From Struthio camelus (taxonomy: Eukaryota > Chordata > Aves > Struthioniformes > Struthionidae), in the NCBI RefSeq assembly GCF_040807025.1, contig NC_090946.1, forward strand, positions 5,932,001 to 5,996,000: 64,000 nucleotides of DNA, in the 5' to 3' direction. Shown piece by piece: positions 15,951-25,612 of the stretch. Numbering within the stretch: position 1 is the first letter of the stretch; every line of letters begins with the position of its first letter. Made by a program: the position numbers and the translations under genes. The notes beneath the pieces are model-generated. The model was not told where the DNA came from, made no database searches, and saw only the letters and a program-made list of their open reading frames with translations.

Positions 15951-17100
15951 GCCGCTTCCTGCCTGCCCTGCCCGCAGCCCCTGCCCTGCCCGCGCACGGC
16001 GCCTGCCCTCCCCGCTGCCCTCTGCCGCCGGCCACAGCCGACCGGGCGGCGACGGGCGGGAGGACACTGAGGGGGGACAGCGAGGGGGACACTGAGGGGG
16101 GACAGCGGGGACCGCGTCCCTGGCGCCGGCAGACCCCGCCCCGCCGCCCGCCCGCCCGCCCGCTCGCTCGCTCGGCGGCGCCCACGGCCGCCGGACGCCA
16201 TCTCCGGCCTCTCTCCGCTCCCTCCCGCCCTCCGCCCGGGCCGCCGCGGGGATTGGCCGGCCGGGCCAGCTGCCTCTCGGCCATTGGAGGGCGCCTGCGC
16301 GCCGCCCGCCGCTGATTGGCGCCCCGCTCCCGCCTCTGGCCGGGGGTGGGGGGAGCGAGCGGCCGGCGGCGAAGATGGCGGCGGGGTGGCTGGCTGTGTG
16401 GTGGCGCCTGGCGGCGGCGGCCGGGTCCCGTCGCGTCGCGTCGCGTCGCGTCGCGTCGCGTCCTGTCTGGTGCGGTGGCGCGGCGCTGCTGGAGAGCGGC
16501 AGGCTGCGGGACGCGCGGCGGGTCGTGGCGCAGCCGGGCTCGGGGGCGGCGGGGGGGCCGGGCCGGGCGCGGGGAGGCGGTCGGGGCGGCCGGTCGCTCT
16601 CGCCTGGGCAACGCGCAACGGTTGTGGCAGCGCCGTTGGCAGCGCGGCGGGACCAAGCGGGACGTGCGCGATGGTGCCGGCCGCGAGCTGCTGGCAGCAC
16701 CGGCGGGCGCCGCGGAGGAGCGAGCGCCGGCAGCGGAGCGCTGGGTGTCTGCGGGCGCTGTTTGCCGGCCCGTGCAGCGAGTGCCCGGCGGGCTGCGGGC
16801 GGCGCCGGAGGAGGGAGCGTTGGCAGCCGGCGGCCGGGCTGTCCGGAGCGCCGGGGAGGGGGCAGCGCTCGGGCAAGGGCTTCCCTGGCGGCCCCGAGGC
16901 GGCCGGGTGGCGCTTCCCGCCCCGCCGGGGGCTCGTCCGCTGCCGGGGGCGGCAGGTTTCCAGCGCGGCTGCCGCCCTCCCTCGGGCTTTCTTCGGGGGC
17001 GGGTGTTGGCAGGCTGGTTCCCAGCCCTGTGGGAGCCGCTGGAGCCTGGTGGTGGAGCGGCGTGTGGTGGCGCTGGCGCGGGGTCCTTCCTTGTCTGTCT
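15950..17100 (+). promoter_or_regulatory. CpG island with housekeeping-type promoter elements
   Basis: Extremely CpG-dense stretch. Inverted CCAAT boxes (ATTGG) lie at 16,252, 16,283 and 16,314. An NRF1-like palindrome GCGCCTGCGCGC is at 16,291-16,302. The sequence AAGATGGCGGC at 16,372-16,382 combines a strong Kozak context with a YY1-like element. The CCAAT spacing of about 31 bp suggests an active TATA-less promoter firing to the plus strand, possibly bidirectional. No TATA box was seen. Confidence 0.7.
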
Positions 17101-17193
17101 GTCTGCCCGTGCAGAGCTTTCAGCCTTTGCTGTAGAAAGTGGAATCAGAGCGTATCATTTGGCCAGGGGGAAAAACCATCTCCTTGCCTGTGA
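16375..17193 (+). CDS. Possible first coding exon of an unrecognised CpG-island gene
   Basis: ATG GCG GCG start in a strong context (A at -3, G at +4). The N-terminus MAAGWLAVWWRLAAAAGSRR is Ala/Arg-rich with hydrophobic residues, like a mitochondrial targeting peptide. The next residues (RVASRRVASR) come from a pentanucleotide repeat. The frame stays open for 272 codons, but the later part is GC-driven low-complexity sequence, so real coding probably ends at a donor I could not place. Nothing beyond the N-terminal region is credible as protein. A non-coding first exon is equally possible. Confidence 0.3.
   Translation: MAAGWLAVWWRLAAAAGSRRVASRRVASRPVWCGGAALLESGRLRDARRVVAQPGSGAAGGPGRARGGGRGGRSLSPGQRATVVAAPLAARRDQAGRARWCRPRAAGSTGGRRGGASAGSGALGVCGRCLPARAASARRAAGGAGGGSVGSRRPGCPERRGGGSARARASLAAPRRPGGASRPAGGSSAAGGGRFPARLPPSLGLSSGAGVGRLVPSPVGAAGAWWWSGVWWRWRGVLPCLSVCPCRAFSLCCRKWNQSVSFGQGEKPSPCL
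16429..16462. repeat. (GTCGC)n pentanucleotide microsatellite, about 7 copies
   Basis: Tandem CGTCG/TCGCG units within the possible first exon. Every base step is CpG-rich, and each copy-number change would shift any reading frame through it. Confidence 0.95.
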
Positions 17194-18652
17194 AGCGTAT
17201 AAGTAGAAGATGTGTTTTACTGGCGAGGCTGTTTTGGGGTTTCAGCTGCCTGAGGAGCTGAGAAGCGTAGTGGGAGCTGTGTCCTGTCTCTGCAAGATCT
17301 CTGTCTGCTTCCTTTGTGGCTGCTGAGAGCTGATGTGCTCACTGAGAGCTCGGTTGTGTTTCTCGGTTGTGTTTTCTGTTGCCTGGCTCAGCTCAACGTG
17401 GCCGCTTTGTCTGTCTGCGGGGGCAACTGGGGCGTGCAGCTCCCGCTGCCGGAGGGCTGTGGGGTGTTTCAGTTCCCAGTAGGTCATGACCGACTGGGTT
17501 ACGCTCCCCGGGGCTCCTCTCCGCAGGTAAGGCCGGTGGGAATGTCTCGTGCCAGGGGAAGGGGCTCTCTGGGACAGCTCTGGCTGGGCTGCAGTGTACT
17601 GGAGCGTAGGAGGGGCTGGAGGACTTTGGACTTGCTTCTCTTTGGCTTTGCTTTTTGGAGTTGTTTAGCAAGCTCCCGGCCTGGGCTTCCCAACGACCTG
17701 TGCTTGTGGCTGCCCCTTTTTGGGGAGCTGTTGGGCAGTTGCTGCGAAAGGCAGCCCGGAGAGTCTTGGTGTTGCGGAGAGTTGAATTGTGCAACTGTTT
17801 CTTGCAGAGTAGAGAACGTGGCGCTGGAAAACGAGGTGGGACATGTCTGCGAGCTTTTAGCTAAGGAGGAAAGCAGTGATTTGGGGCAGAACCTCAAGAG
17901 CTCCCTTGCCTTTTCAGGGAAGCCACGGGCACTAATACAGGAGAGGGAGTGTGAGTTGTGTGCAAGAGCTGCTGTTGCTGTGTTGTGGTGCAGTGCCAGA
18001 CTCGAGAGAGGGTCTCTCCTTTTCTAGGTGTCTGGGCGTCCCCTGCAGCCCACGCAGTAGGAACGTTGTGTCCCCTCGGCATTTCTGTACTGTGCCGGCG
18101 CCTTCTCCCAGAAGGCAGGCCTCTTGGTGTTCAGCGTTGTCGCCTTGCACACGAAGGAGGAGGAGAAACGGGCCTGAGCTGCGTATGGGAGGAAGAGGCT
18201 TTTTGCCCATCACTGGCAGCGCGCAGAGAGCAGCAGCGCTCGGGCTCCTTCCGAGACCTTTGAGGCCTGGTAGGTGCCAGACAAGCTACGGCTTTGGTTT
18301 ATTTATTTCATTATTATTATTGTTTTTTTCATATTTGGGGCCACTAGTTGTGTGCGTTTCTGCTCTGTTTTCAGCAGGAGCCGTGCTCTGTGGATGCACT
18401 GAAGGCCAGAAGGCAGAGCCGCAGCGCCTGCTCCCCGGGGGGGACGCGGGGTCGGGCCCGAGTGTTGAGAGAGGGGAAAGTGCCTGGTCCTGCTCTTTCT
18501 GAAGAGCTCTGTTTTGTTTTCCTAGGTGCTGGTTGCTGGCCCCTTGGCCTCAGGGCTTTGTGTGGGGGCAGCCACTGGGCAGGGCTTTTTTGTGCCCCCA
18601 CCAAAGCCCTGGGGCTGGGGAGTGTGGGGGTCTGGGCTGAGGCCTGCCCCTG
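17101..18652 (+). other. Downstream flank of the CpG island; possible non-coding exons
   Basis: No protein family is recognised. Splice-like sites are present on the plus strand: a strong donor CCGCAG|GTAAGG at 17,526 and an acceptor TTTCTTGCAG at 17,807, the latter followed by an open stretch (VENVALENEVGHVCELLAKE). These could be 5'-UTR or lncRNA exons driven by the island, but the evidence is weak. An (ATT)n/T-rich tract lies near 18,310. Confidence 0.25.
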
Positions 18653-18902
18653 CTGCCCTTAAAGGCAAGGTTGAGAGGCTTTAAGGCTCTTCAAGTCTCT
18701 GGGGGCTCTTCAGGGAACTTGGAGTCCCTTAATTTCTTCCCAAGTCCCTCAGTGTAACTTGGAGAACCACCTGAGTCCCTGAGGTTGGTCTTCCAGTTAC
18801 ACTGAGGGACTTGGGAAGAAATTAAGGAACTCCAAGCTACTTGAAGGGCACCCTGAGACTTGAAGACTCTGAAAGTCTCCCAAGCCTGCCTTTAAGGGCA
18901 AG
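18653..18902. repeat. Long imperfect palindrome: about 110-bp inverted arms with a 30-bp loop
   Basis: The left arm 18,653-18,762 (GCCCTTAAAGGCAAGG through CCCTCAGTGTAACTTGG) matches the reverse complement of the right arm 18,793-18,902 over nearly its whole length. Shared blocks include CTTAATTTCTTCCCAAGTCC and CTCAGTGTAACT. I estimate roughly 80-85% pairing. The loop is 18,763-18,792. The structure could be a foldback element or MITE-like fossil, or could give a hairpin RNA if transcribed. No coding potential. Confidence 0.9.
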
Positions 18903-19589
18903 GGTGGGTGTCGGGGGCCTCGACCCGACCGGCTTCCTCCGGGGGGCAGGGGCAGGCCTGGCCCCACTGGAGCCGCTCCCACTCGAGGGAGCTGCTCGGG
19001 GCAAAAAAGCGCCGCGGCCTCGCTGTGCCTGGGCGCCCTCGCTGCTCGGCCACGTGCCCCCAGCCGAGTTGACGACCAAACCTTTGCTGTCATGAGGAAC
19101 GCCCACGTCCAGCCGCGGAAAGGTCGGGGCCCCGGGGACCTAGATGGACCCACAGCGGCCGTGGCTGCTTTCTCCATCGCCTGGGGGCCTGGCAGGGCTG
19201 GCAACGCTGCTCTCCCTGGAGAGGAGGCTGCTCTCCCCCTTGGGCTCCGGGATCGGGTCCCTGGGGGCCGGGGGCCGGGCCCGGCCGTCTCGCTGACTCC
19301 GCTGGCGCTTCCACAGGGCCGGGCGGGCTGCAAGGAAAAGACAAGAGCCCTTGGTGGCCCCGTCCTCTGCCCGGCTGCTGACAGCTGAGCTGCCGGGTGC
19401 TGTCCGGCCGGAGAGGGCTCCGCGGGCACAGGACCGCGGCTCCCTCCTCTTCCTCCTCCTGGTGCTGGGCAGGGCAAGGCGATCGCTGCCAAACTCCTCT
19501 GCGTCCTGCCTGCCTGCAGGTGCTGCACGAGCCCCTCCCCGCCTGGCTGGGGTGAAGCCAGCAGGGTGCAGTGCGGGGGGAGGGGGGCT
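18903..19589. other. GC-rich spacer, nothing supported
   Basis: Long ORFs on both strands are expected from the high GC content and are low-complexity Pro/Arg/Gly. No splice-consistent gene or repeat was seen. Confidence 0.5.
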
Positions 19590-21890
19590 CTGGGGTGCCC
19601 CACAAGACAATCCAAGCCTCAAGGGAGCTCCAAAAGGCAAACTGAGGAGCCTGGGGCGCATGGAGAAGCGAGCGGCAGGCTGAGGTACCAAATGGAGGGA
19701 GGGCTCCAAGGTGCTCTGGAAGGGGAAAAAAAACCCAAACAAACAAGCCCCAAGGCTCTGGGGATCCAAAAAGCAAACCCCAGGGCTCCAGCACATCCCC
19801 ACAGGCGAGCAGAAACATCTCAGATGCTTCAAAAGGCAAGCTCTCTCTCAAAGAGCTACAGAGGGCTCTAGGAAAAGCACCCTGAGGTGGCTAGAGCACC
19901 CTGAAAAGCACACTAAGGGCTCTGGGGTGTCCCAGAGGCACCCCCAGGGGTGCAGGGTGCCCCAAAAGCTACACTGAGGGTCCAGGGGCACCCTGAAAGG
20001 CACCCCAATCACTCTGGGGTGCAAGGAAAGGCACTCTGAGGGGGCCCAGGGGACCCCAAAATACATACCAACAGGCCCAGGACATACCTAAAAGGACATG
20101 AAATTGGTCTGTGGTGCCCTGAAAGCCGCATCTTGAGCTCTGGGGTGCACCAAATGGCACAGCAAGGGGACCGACAGGCACTGAAAGGCACACCAAGGGG
20201 TCTGGGTGACCCCAAAAAGCACACCAAGGGGCCTTGGGCACCCTGGACGGCACACCGAGGGGCTGAGGCACTCTGAAAGAAACACCGGGGGGTCCGCGCG
20301 GCCTGAGCAGCACAGCGAGAGGCCAGGAAAGCCCTGAAAGACATGGCAAACACTGCCAAAAGTGACACCGCGGGCTCCAGGGCAGCCCCAAACGCGCAAT
20401 GGGGGCGCCGCGGAGCACCCACAGCCCCACTCGGGGCTCAGGCTGCACCGAAACGCCCACCGAGGAGCCCGGGGCAGGAGGAGAAAACTGCTGAGGGCGC
20501 CAGACCTCTCCGAAAGGCCCAACGCGGGGCCAGGGGCACCCCAAAAGCCACAACCGGAGCTCTGCGGAGCACAACAATGCACACCAAGGGCACAGGGCAG
20601 CACCCAAAGGCACCCTCAGCAGGGGCTGGCACCCCAAAAGGCACACCCAGGCTTTGAGGCACCCTGAAACGCACCCCGAGCAGCCATGGACACACTGCAA
20701 GGCAGACAAAAGGCGTCCAGGGCACCCCCAGAAGCACAACAAGGCCTCTACGGCACCCCGAAAGCCACAACGACCCGCCTGGGACCTACCAAAAACCACA
20801 CTACATGGCTCTGCGGTGCCCCAAAAGCCACATCCGCAGCCCTGGGCTGCCCCAAAAGCCACACCAAGGGGCCCAGCGCACACCAAAAGGCACCCTCAGC
20901 ACCTCTAAGCACCCCAAAAGGCCCACCAGACGGCTCCATGGCACCCCCACACGCACCCCGAGGGCGCTGCGGGCCCCCCCCCACGCACCCCGAGGGCCCT
21001 GGGCACACCAAAAGGCACGGGCAGGCACCCGCGACACACCAACACGCCCACCGAGCTCCCTGGGCCACCAGGAGAGCCACAACCAGGGGCCGCAGAGGCA
21101 CCACAAGGCACAGCCAGGCCTCTGCGAGCAACCACACGCACCTCACAAGCCCTGGCCAGCACCAAAAGACACCCCCGAGGGCCCAGGACACCCCCAAAGG
21201 GGCCACGAGGCCTCTGATGAGCGCCCCAACCCCCTTCCAAGGGCCACCGGCAACCCTAACGGCACCACAAACGCCTCCGGGCAGCCACCGACCCCACACC
21301 AAGGCACCCAGCGGACACCACAAAGCACACCCAGGGCTCCGGCTGCCCTCCCAGAGCACACCCATACGGCCAGGCCACCCCCAAAGGCCCCCAAGACGCC
21401 AGCGCAGCACCCAGAGGCACACCGAATGCCCTGGGGAGCACCAGCGGGCACCACGAGGGCTCTGGGGCGTCCCCAGAGGGGCAGCGACGGGTCTGGGCAG
21501 CACCACGGGGCACCTGAAGAGCCCTGCGGCGGGCACAAACGCACACCGAGGGGTCACGGACGACACAAAAGCACAACATGGGGTCTGGGCACCCCCCAAA
21601 GCTACCCCGAGGGGTCGCAGGTGCCCCAAAAGGCACCAAATGACTCAGAGGCACCACAACAGACAGACCAAGGGGGCTGGGATGGGGCCAAAAACCACCT
21701 CCAGGAGTGTGCGGCACCCCAGAGGGCACACGGAGGGCCTCGGCCACCTCCAAAAGAGTCCAAATGAGACCGCAGAGCCCATCCAAACCCGTCCAAACCT
21801 GCAGAGCCTGCCACAAGGCCGTCCGAGCATGCAGAGCCTGATACGAAGGGGTCCAGGACGCACCCAAAGGCACGCGGAGGCTCCACGGCC
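19590..21890. repeat. 31-bp minisatellite array, subfamily A
   Basis: Degenerate tandem units of 31 bp of the form CACACCAAGGGGYCTGGG followed by CACCCCAAAAGG. Consecutive units near 20,180-20,280 measure 31 bp. The array starts raggedly near 19,590 and is more regular from about 19,870. Units contain few stop triplets in any frame on either strand, which explains the long ORFs here (for example 20,686-22,020 plus, 19,969-20,886 minus). These have no protein-like composition beyond the repeat. Confidence 0.9.
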
Positions 21891-23405
21891 GCACTCGAAG
21901 GCATGTGGAGGATACTCAACTTACCAGAACGACATTGTGACGCTCGCCAATCTTGTAGAACGACACTCGGTGGCTCCCTGGCCGCATCAAAAGGCACACA
22001 GAGGCTCTCCCACTTCGTAGAACGACACTTGGAGGCAGCCCAGTCTCCTACAATGACATTTGGAGACTCCCCGCTATCCTAAAATGACACTTTGAAGTTC
22101 CCCGGCCACACTGAAAGGCACGTGAAGGCTCCCCAGCCTCCTGGAATGAAACTCGAACGCTGCCCAGGCTCCTAGAATAACACTCAGAGGCTCTCCGGCC
22201 TCCTAGAACAACACTTGGATACTACACAATCTCCTAAGGCCCAGCCTCCTACAACCACACTCCGAGGCTGCCCAGCCTCTTACAATGGGACTTGGAGACT
22301 GCCCGCTCTCCTACAACCACGCTCGAAGGCTCCCCGGCTGCACCGAAAAGCACGCCGAGGCTCCCCGCCCATACCCAAAGCAACACAGACGCTGCCCGCT
22401 GTCCTACAACGACACACGGAGGCTCCCCAGCTTCCTACAATGACACGCCGAGGCTGCCTGGCTGCACCCAAATGCATGCAGAGCCTGCCCGGACCCTCAC
22501 AAAGGCACGCGGAGCCTGTCCAGCAGTACCGAAAGGTGTGCGGAGGCTGCCCAACTGCACCCTAAGGCATGCGGAGGCTGACCACTCTCCTACAACAACA
22601 CTCCAAGGCTCCCCAGCTGCACCGAAAAGCACGCTAAGGCTGCTCACCGTACCCAAATGCATGCAGGAGGCCAGACAGCCTCCGCGACGACACTCTGAGG
22701 CTCCCAGGCCTCCTAGAATGACACTCGGAGGCTGCCCGGCCGCACCCAAAGGAACGCGGAGGCTGCCCGGACCCTCACAAAGGCACGTGGAGGCTGCCCA
22801 GTCGATTAGAATGACACTTGGAGGCTGCCCACTCTCCTACCACCCCACTTGGAGGCTGCTCACTCTCCCAGAACGACACTCCCAGGCTCCGCAGCCGTAC
22901 CGAAAAGCACACCAAGGCTCCCCACCCATATCCAAACGCATGCGGAGGCTGCCCACTCTCCCTGGAATGGCACGCGGAGGCTGCCCGGCCGTACCAAAAG
23001 GAATGCGGAGGCTCCCCGGCTTCCTAGAACGACACTTGGAGGCTGCCTGGCCGCACCCAAAGGCATGCCGCGGCTCCCTGGCTGTACCAAAAGGTACACG
23101 GAGGCTCCTCACTCTCCTACAACGACACTCGGAGCCTAACGGCCATACTGAAAGGTAGGCGGAGGCTCCTCAGCCTCACACAAAGGCACCCGGAGGCTCC
23201 TCGGCCTCCTAGAACAACACTCAGAGGTAACCCAGCCGCACCCGAAGGCACAAGGAGACTCCCCAGTCTCCTCGAACAACACTTGGAGGCTCTCCGGCCT
23301 GCTAGACCGACACACAGCTGCCTGGTCTCTCAGAAAGACACACGGAGGCTGCCCGGCCTCCCAGAACGACACGCGGAGGCTGCCCAGCTGCACCCAAAGG
23401 CAGAA
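21891..23405. repeat. 31-bp minisatellite array, subfamily B
   Basis: Same 31-bp period with a different sequence: GGAGGCTGCCCGGCC, then either CACCCAAAGGCACG or TCCTAGAACGACACT. Six consecutive units from about 22,748 to 22,933 are each exactly 31 bp. The shared period and the AAAGGCAC block indicate common descent with subfamily A. The two unit types alternate in places, hinting at a 62-bp higher-order repeat. Confidence 0.92.
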
Positions 23406-25012
23406 GGAGGGCTGCCTGGGGCACTTTAGGGAGCTGCCCCCACCTCCCTGCCCACTCCCTGAGGCCGCCAGGGGGCAGGCGCAGCCATAGGAGGGCTTCC
23501 CCAGGCTGGGGCTCCCCTCAGGCCTTCCAGCCCTGCCATGTCCCCACCTCGGGGATGCTGGGCTACACCTGCTGGCAAGGAGAGGCTGTGCTGAGGAAGG
23601 CAGGCCTAAGGGAGCAACCGAATGAACACAGAGGAAGACTGTGACTGCCCTCAGTGATCTTGTGGGCAGGAAGGGCCGAGTCCTAGCTGCTGCTTCAGCA
23701 AGGCAGAGCCAGATCTGGAAGAAGCTGTCATGCCATACTCACTTGCAAAGCATCAGAAGCAGCAAAAGAAAAAATACCTTGCAGCAATGTGGGTTGGAAC
23801 CCTTCTCTCTCAAGGACCTGGGCTGAGCCACAAACAGAGGTCCTGACAGCTGCTTCTTGCAGTGGGACAATTTCATTCTGGGGCACTGGTGGACGCCTTC
23901 TGCACAGGAGGCAACTGCTTCAAAGGCCCTCCAGCAGGGAGGCTACACCTATTGCTCATTCTGAAGGGGAAGGAAACTCACAGCCACAGCATGGAGTCCA
24001 TACTTGCCAGTTCCCAGCACACTCTCCTCCCTAGGATGCAGGTGCAACTCCCAGGCTGAGCGCTTTCTGAACCTCGGCAAGCCAAAGCGGGCTGCAAGGA
24101 TGCTCCCAGCATCTGGCGCAAGCGCGTCGCATCTCCTTCGAGAGGCCACAGTGATTCGAATGCACAAGCAAAGCAGCAAAGGTTGTGTCCCTCGAGGGAT
24201 GCTCCCAGCTGTACAGCGGGGGTGGCTGTGTCCTCAGTAACCGCTTAGCTCTCCTGGAGTGTCTCCAAAGCCTGGGGTGAAGGCTGTGTTGAGGCTTCAG
24301 CTCTTCACTCTTGCCTCTTCCTCCTGCATTGTACAGGGCCGGGCGCAGGCAGGAGCCGGTCAGCAGGGGCCGTGGTGCTGGGGGCAGGCAAGGTGCTGGG
24401 GGGGCCGGTCAGAAAGCGCTGGGGAGGAGCAGCGCCCCAGGCTGGAGCTCAGTGGCCACCGGTTCAGCAGCTCAGGCTGGGGCTGGCTGAGCCAAGCTGG
24501 GCCGGGGCAGAGCAGCGGCCCTGAGGGAAGGTCCAGGGTGGCCCAAGCACGGCGACAAAGCGCCTGTCTGCAGACAGACTTCTCCTCCCCGACCCTGCCC
24601 GGAGGTTTCTTTTCATTAAGGTTACCTGATCAAGGACCACGGGGCAAGTGAGAAGAAAACTCCACAGAGACCTGAACCTGACAGGCGAGGGAGAACAGAC
24701 AAGGGCAAAGGCCAAAAGCCTCCAGTCTAAACTTACCTGGCCCTGAGGACACTACAGGCATAGTCTGGGAGAGGGATAACCTGGGCTTTGTACGTGATGA
24801 AGCAGACCTGAGGATTTGGGGTTGTTCATGGGGGGTCGTGGACCCGTGCAGACCGGAGTAAGCAATGTGTGGGGCAGGGGCTCAGGGAGGAGCAAAGAGG
24901 GGGAATAGGATGGAGGGGTGTAAGAGGGGCCCCTGAACAGCACTGAGAGGCTTCTGAAGGAGCAACAATAGCAAAACAGCCAGGAAGACACCTTCAAAGG
25001 ATTGACAGGAGC
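23406..25012. other. Spacer between the 31-bp array and the ATAD2-like exons
   Basis: Moderately GC-rich, apparently single-copy DNA. One good minus-strand donor (GGCCAG|GTAAGT near 24,734) is present but no convincing exon around it. Weak ORFs only. Confidence 0.4.
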
Positions 25013-25018
25013 TTTATT
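25013..25018 (-). terminator. Poly(A) signal AATAAA of the ATAD2-like gene end
   Basis: TTTATT on the plus strand (AATAAA on minus), 4 bases after the stop codon. Confidence 0.6.
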
Positions 25019-25022
25019 CATG

Positions 25023-25064
25023 TTACTGAGCACGGGAGAAGTTGTCAATTGTTTCCTTCATTTC
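25023..25064 (-). CDS. ATAD2-like gene, terminal coding exon
   Basis: Acceptor CTTTTTATTTTAG precedes 13 codons (EMKETIDNFSRAQ) and a TAA at 25,023-25,025. The phase matches the exon at 25,233-25,361. From memory, the ATAD2/ATAD2B C-terminus ends in a similar M-E-x-x-x-x-N-F-S pattern. The coding end is followed almost at once by AATAAA, so the 3' UTR would be unusually short. Confidence 0.6.
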   Translation of the reverse strand, partial: EMKETIDNFSRAQ

Positions 25065-25232
25065 CTAAAATAAAAAGATAAAAAATAATAATGGTCACCA
25101 ACCAAACAAAGGCAAGCTTTCTATAAGCTGGAAGACAAACGCAGACCGACCCCTGGTAGCTGAGTTCTTCAGATAAAATAAAAGGATCTGTAGATGCATA
25201 CAATTGCTGCTTGGCTCTACTTAGCAAATTAC

Positions 25233-25361
25233 CTCCATTAACTGAGTTTTGTTATTGTCCCGCCGGTGGTGGTAAATACACTGGCTGAGCAGCAGATGGA
25301 GTTTCTCGAGGTGGCGTATGCTGCAGTCCTTGGTTGCCTCGCCCACAACATTCAGCAGCTG
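25233..25361 (-). CDS. ATAD2-like gene, penultimate exon
   Basis: Acceptor TGGCTTTTTTCTTCAG, donor ATGGAG|GTAATT, 43 whole codons: QLLNVVGEATKDCSIRHLEK, then LHLLLSQCIYHHRRDNNKTQ and LME. The SQCIY.HR.D..KT block resembles the C-terminal tail of ATAD2/ATAD2B, AAA+ ATPase and bromodomain chromatin proteins. No upstream exon encoding the AAA, bromodomain or linker regions was found at higher coordinates before the OR genes. This is either the end of a gene with very long introns or, more likely, an orphan piece left by rearrangement. Family assigned from memory of the tail motif only. Confidence 0.6.
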
Positions 25362-25612
25362 CTGAAGAAAAAAGCCAGACAGTAGACATTTACAGTAGCA
25401 CGAGATCTTCTGAGCAGGCTCTCGCTGTGTTCACACACACACAAGAAGGCAGTCCAACACAACTCTCATCCTACTTTCTCGTATCGCTAAATAAAGGAGG
25501 AGTGAAACGTCAAGGAACAGACGTAAGCATGGCACCAGATTTCCATGGAGGAAATGAGCTCCTTGGACCTACTTGAGAGAAAGAGCAAGGCTTCAGTTTC
25601 GTTAGCTGAATG
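25362..25612. other. Spacer between the ATAD2-like exon and the second array block
   Basis: Contains a short (CA)n tract near 25,432. Nothing else recognised. Confidence 0.4.

Noticed and set aside
15734-16876. 380-codon minus-strand ORF over the CpG island
   Set aside because: Pro/Arg/Ala-rich low-complexity translation expected from high GC. No domain is recognised; it is mentioned only as context for the 30-bp array.
18797-19615. 272-codon minus-strand ORF
   Set aside because: GC-driven open frame with low-complexity Pro/Gly/Arg sequence and no splice or homology support. It also runs into the palindrome.
20686-22020. 444-codon plus-strand ORF (and a 305-codon minus-strand ORF at 19,969-20,886)
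   Set aside because: Both lie wholly in the 31-bp array, whose units have almost no stop triplets in any frame. The translation is only the repeat, so it is not evidence of a gene.
19590-23405. CRISPR-like regular repeats
   Set aside because: Units are directly adjacent and degenerate, with no unique spacers, and the DNA is clearly vertebrate.
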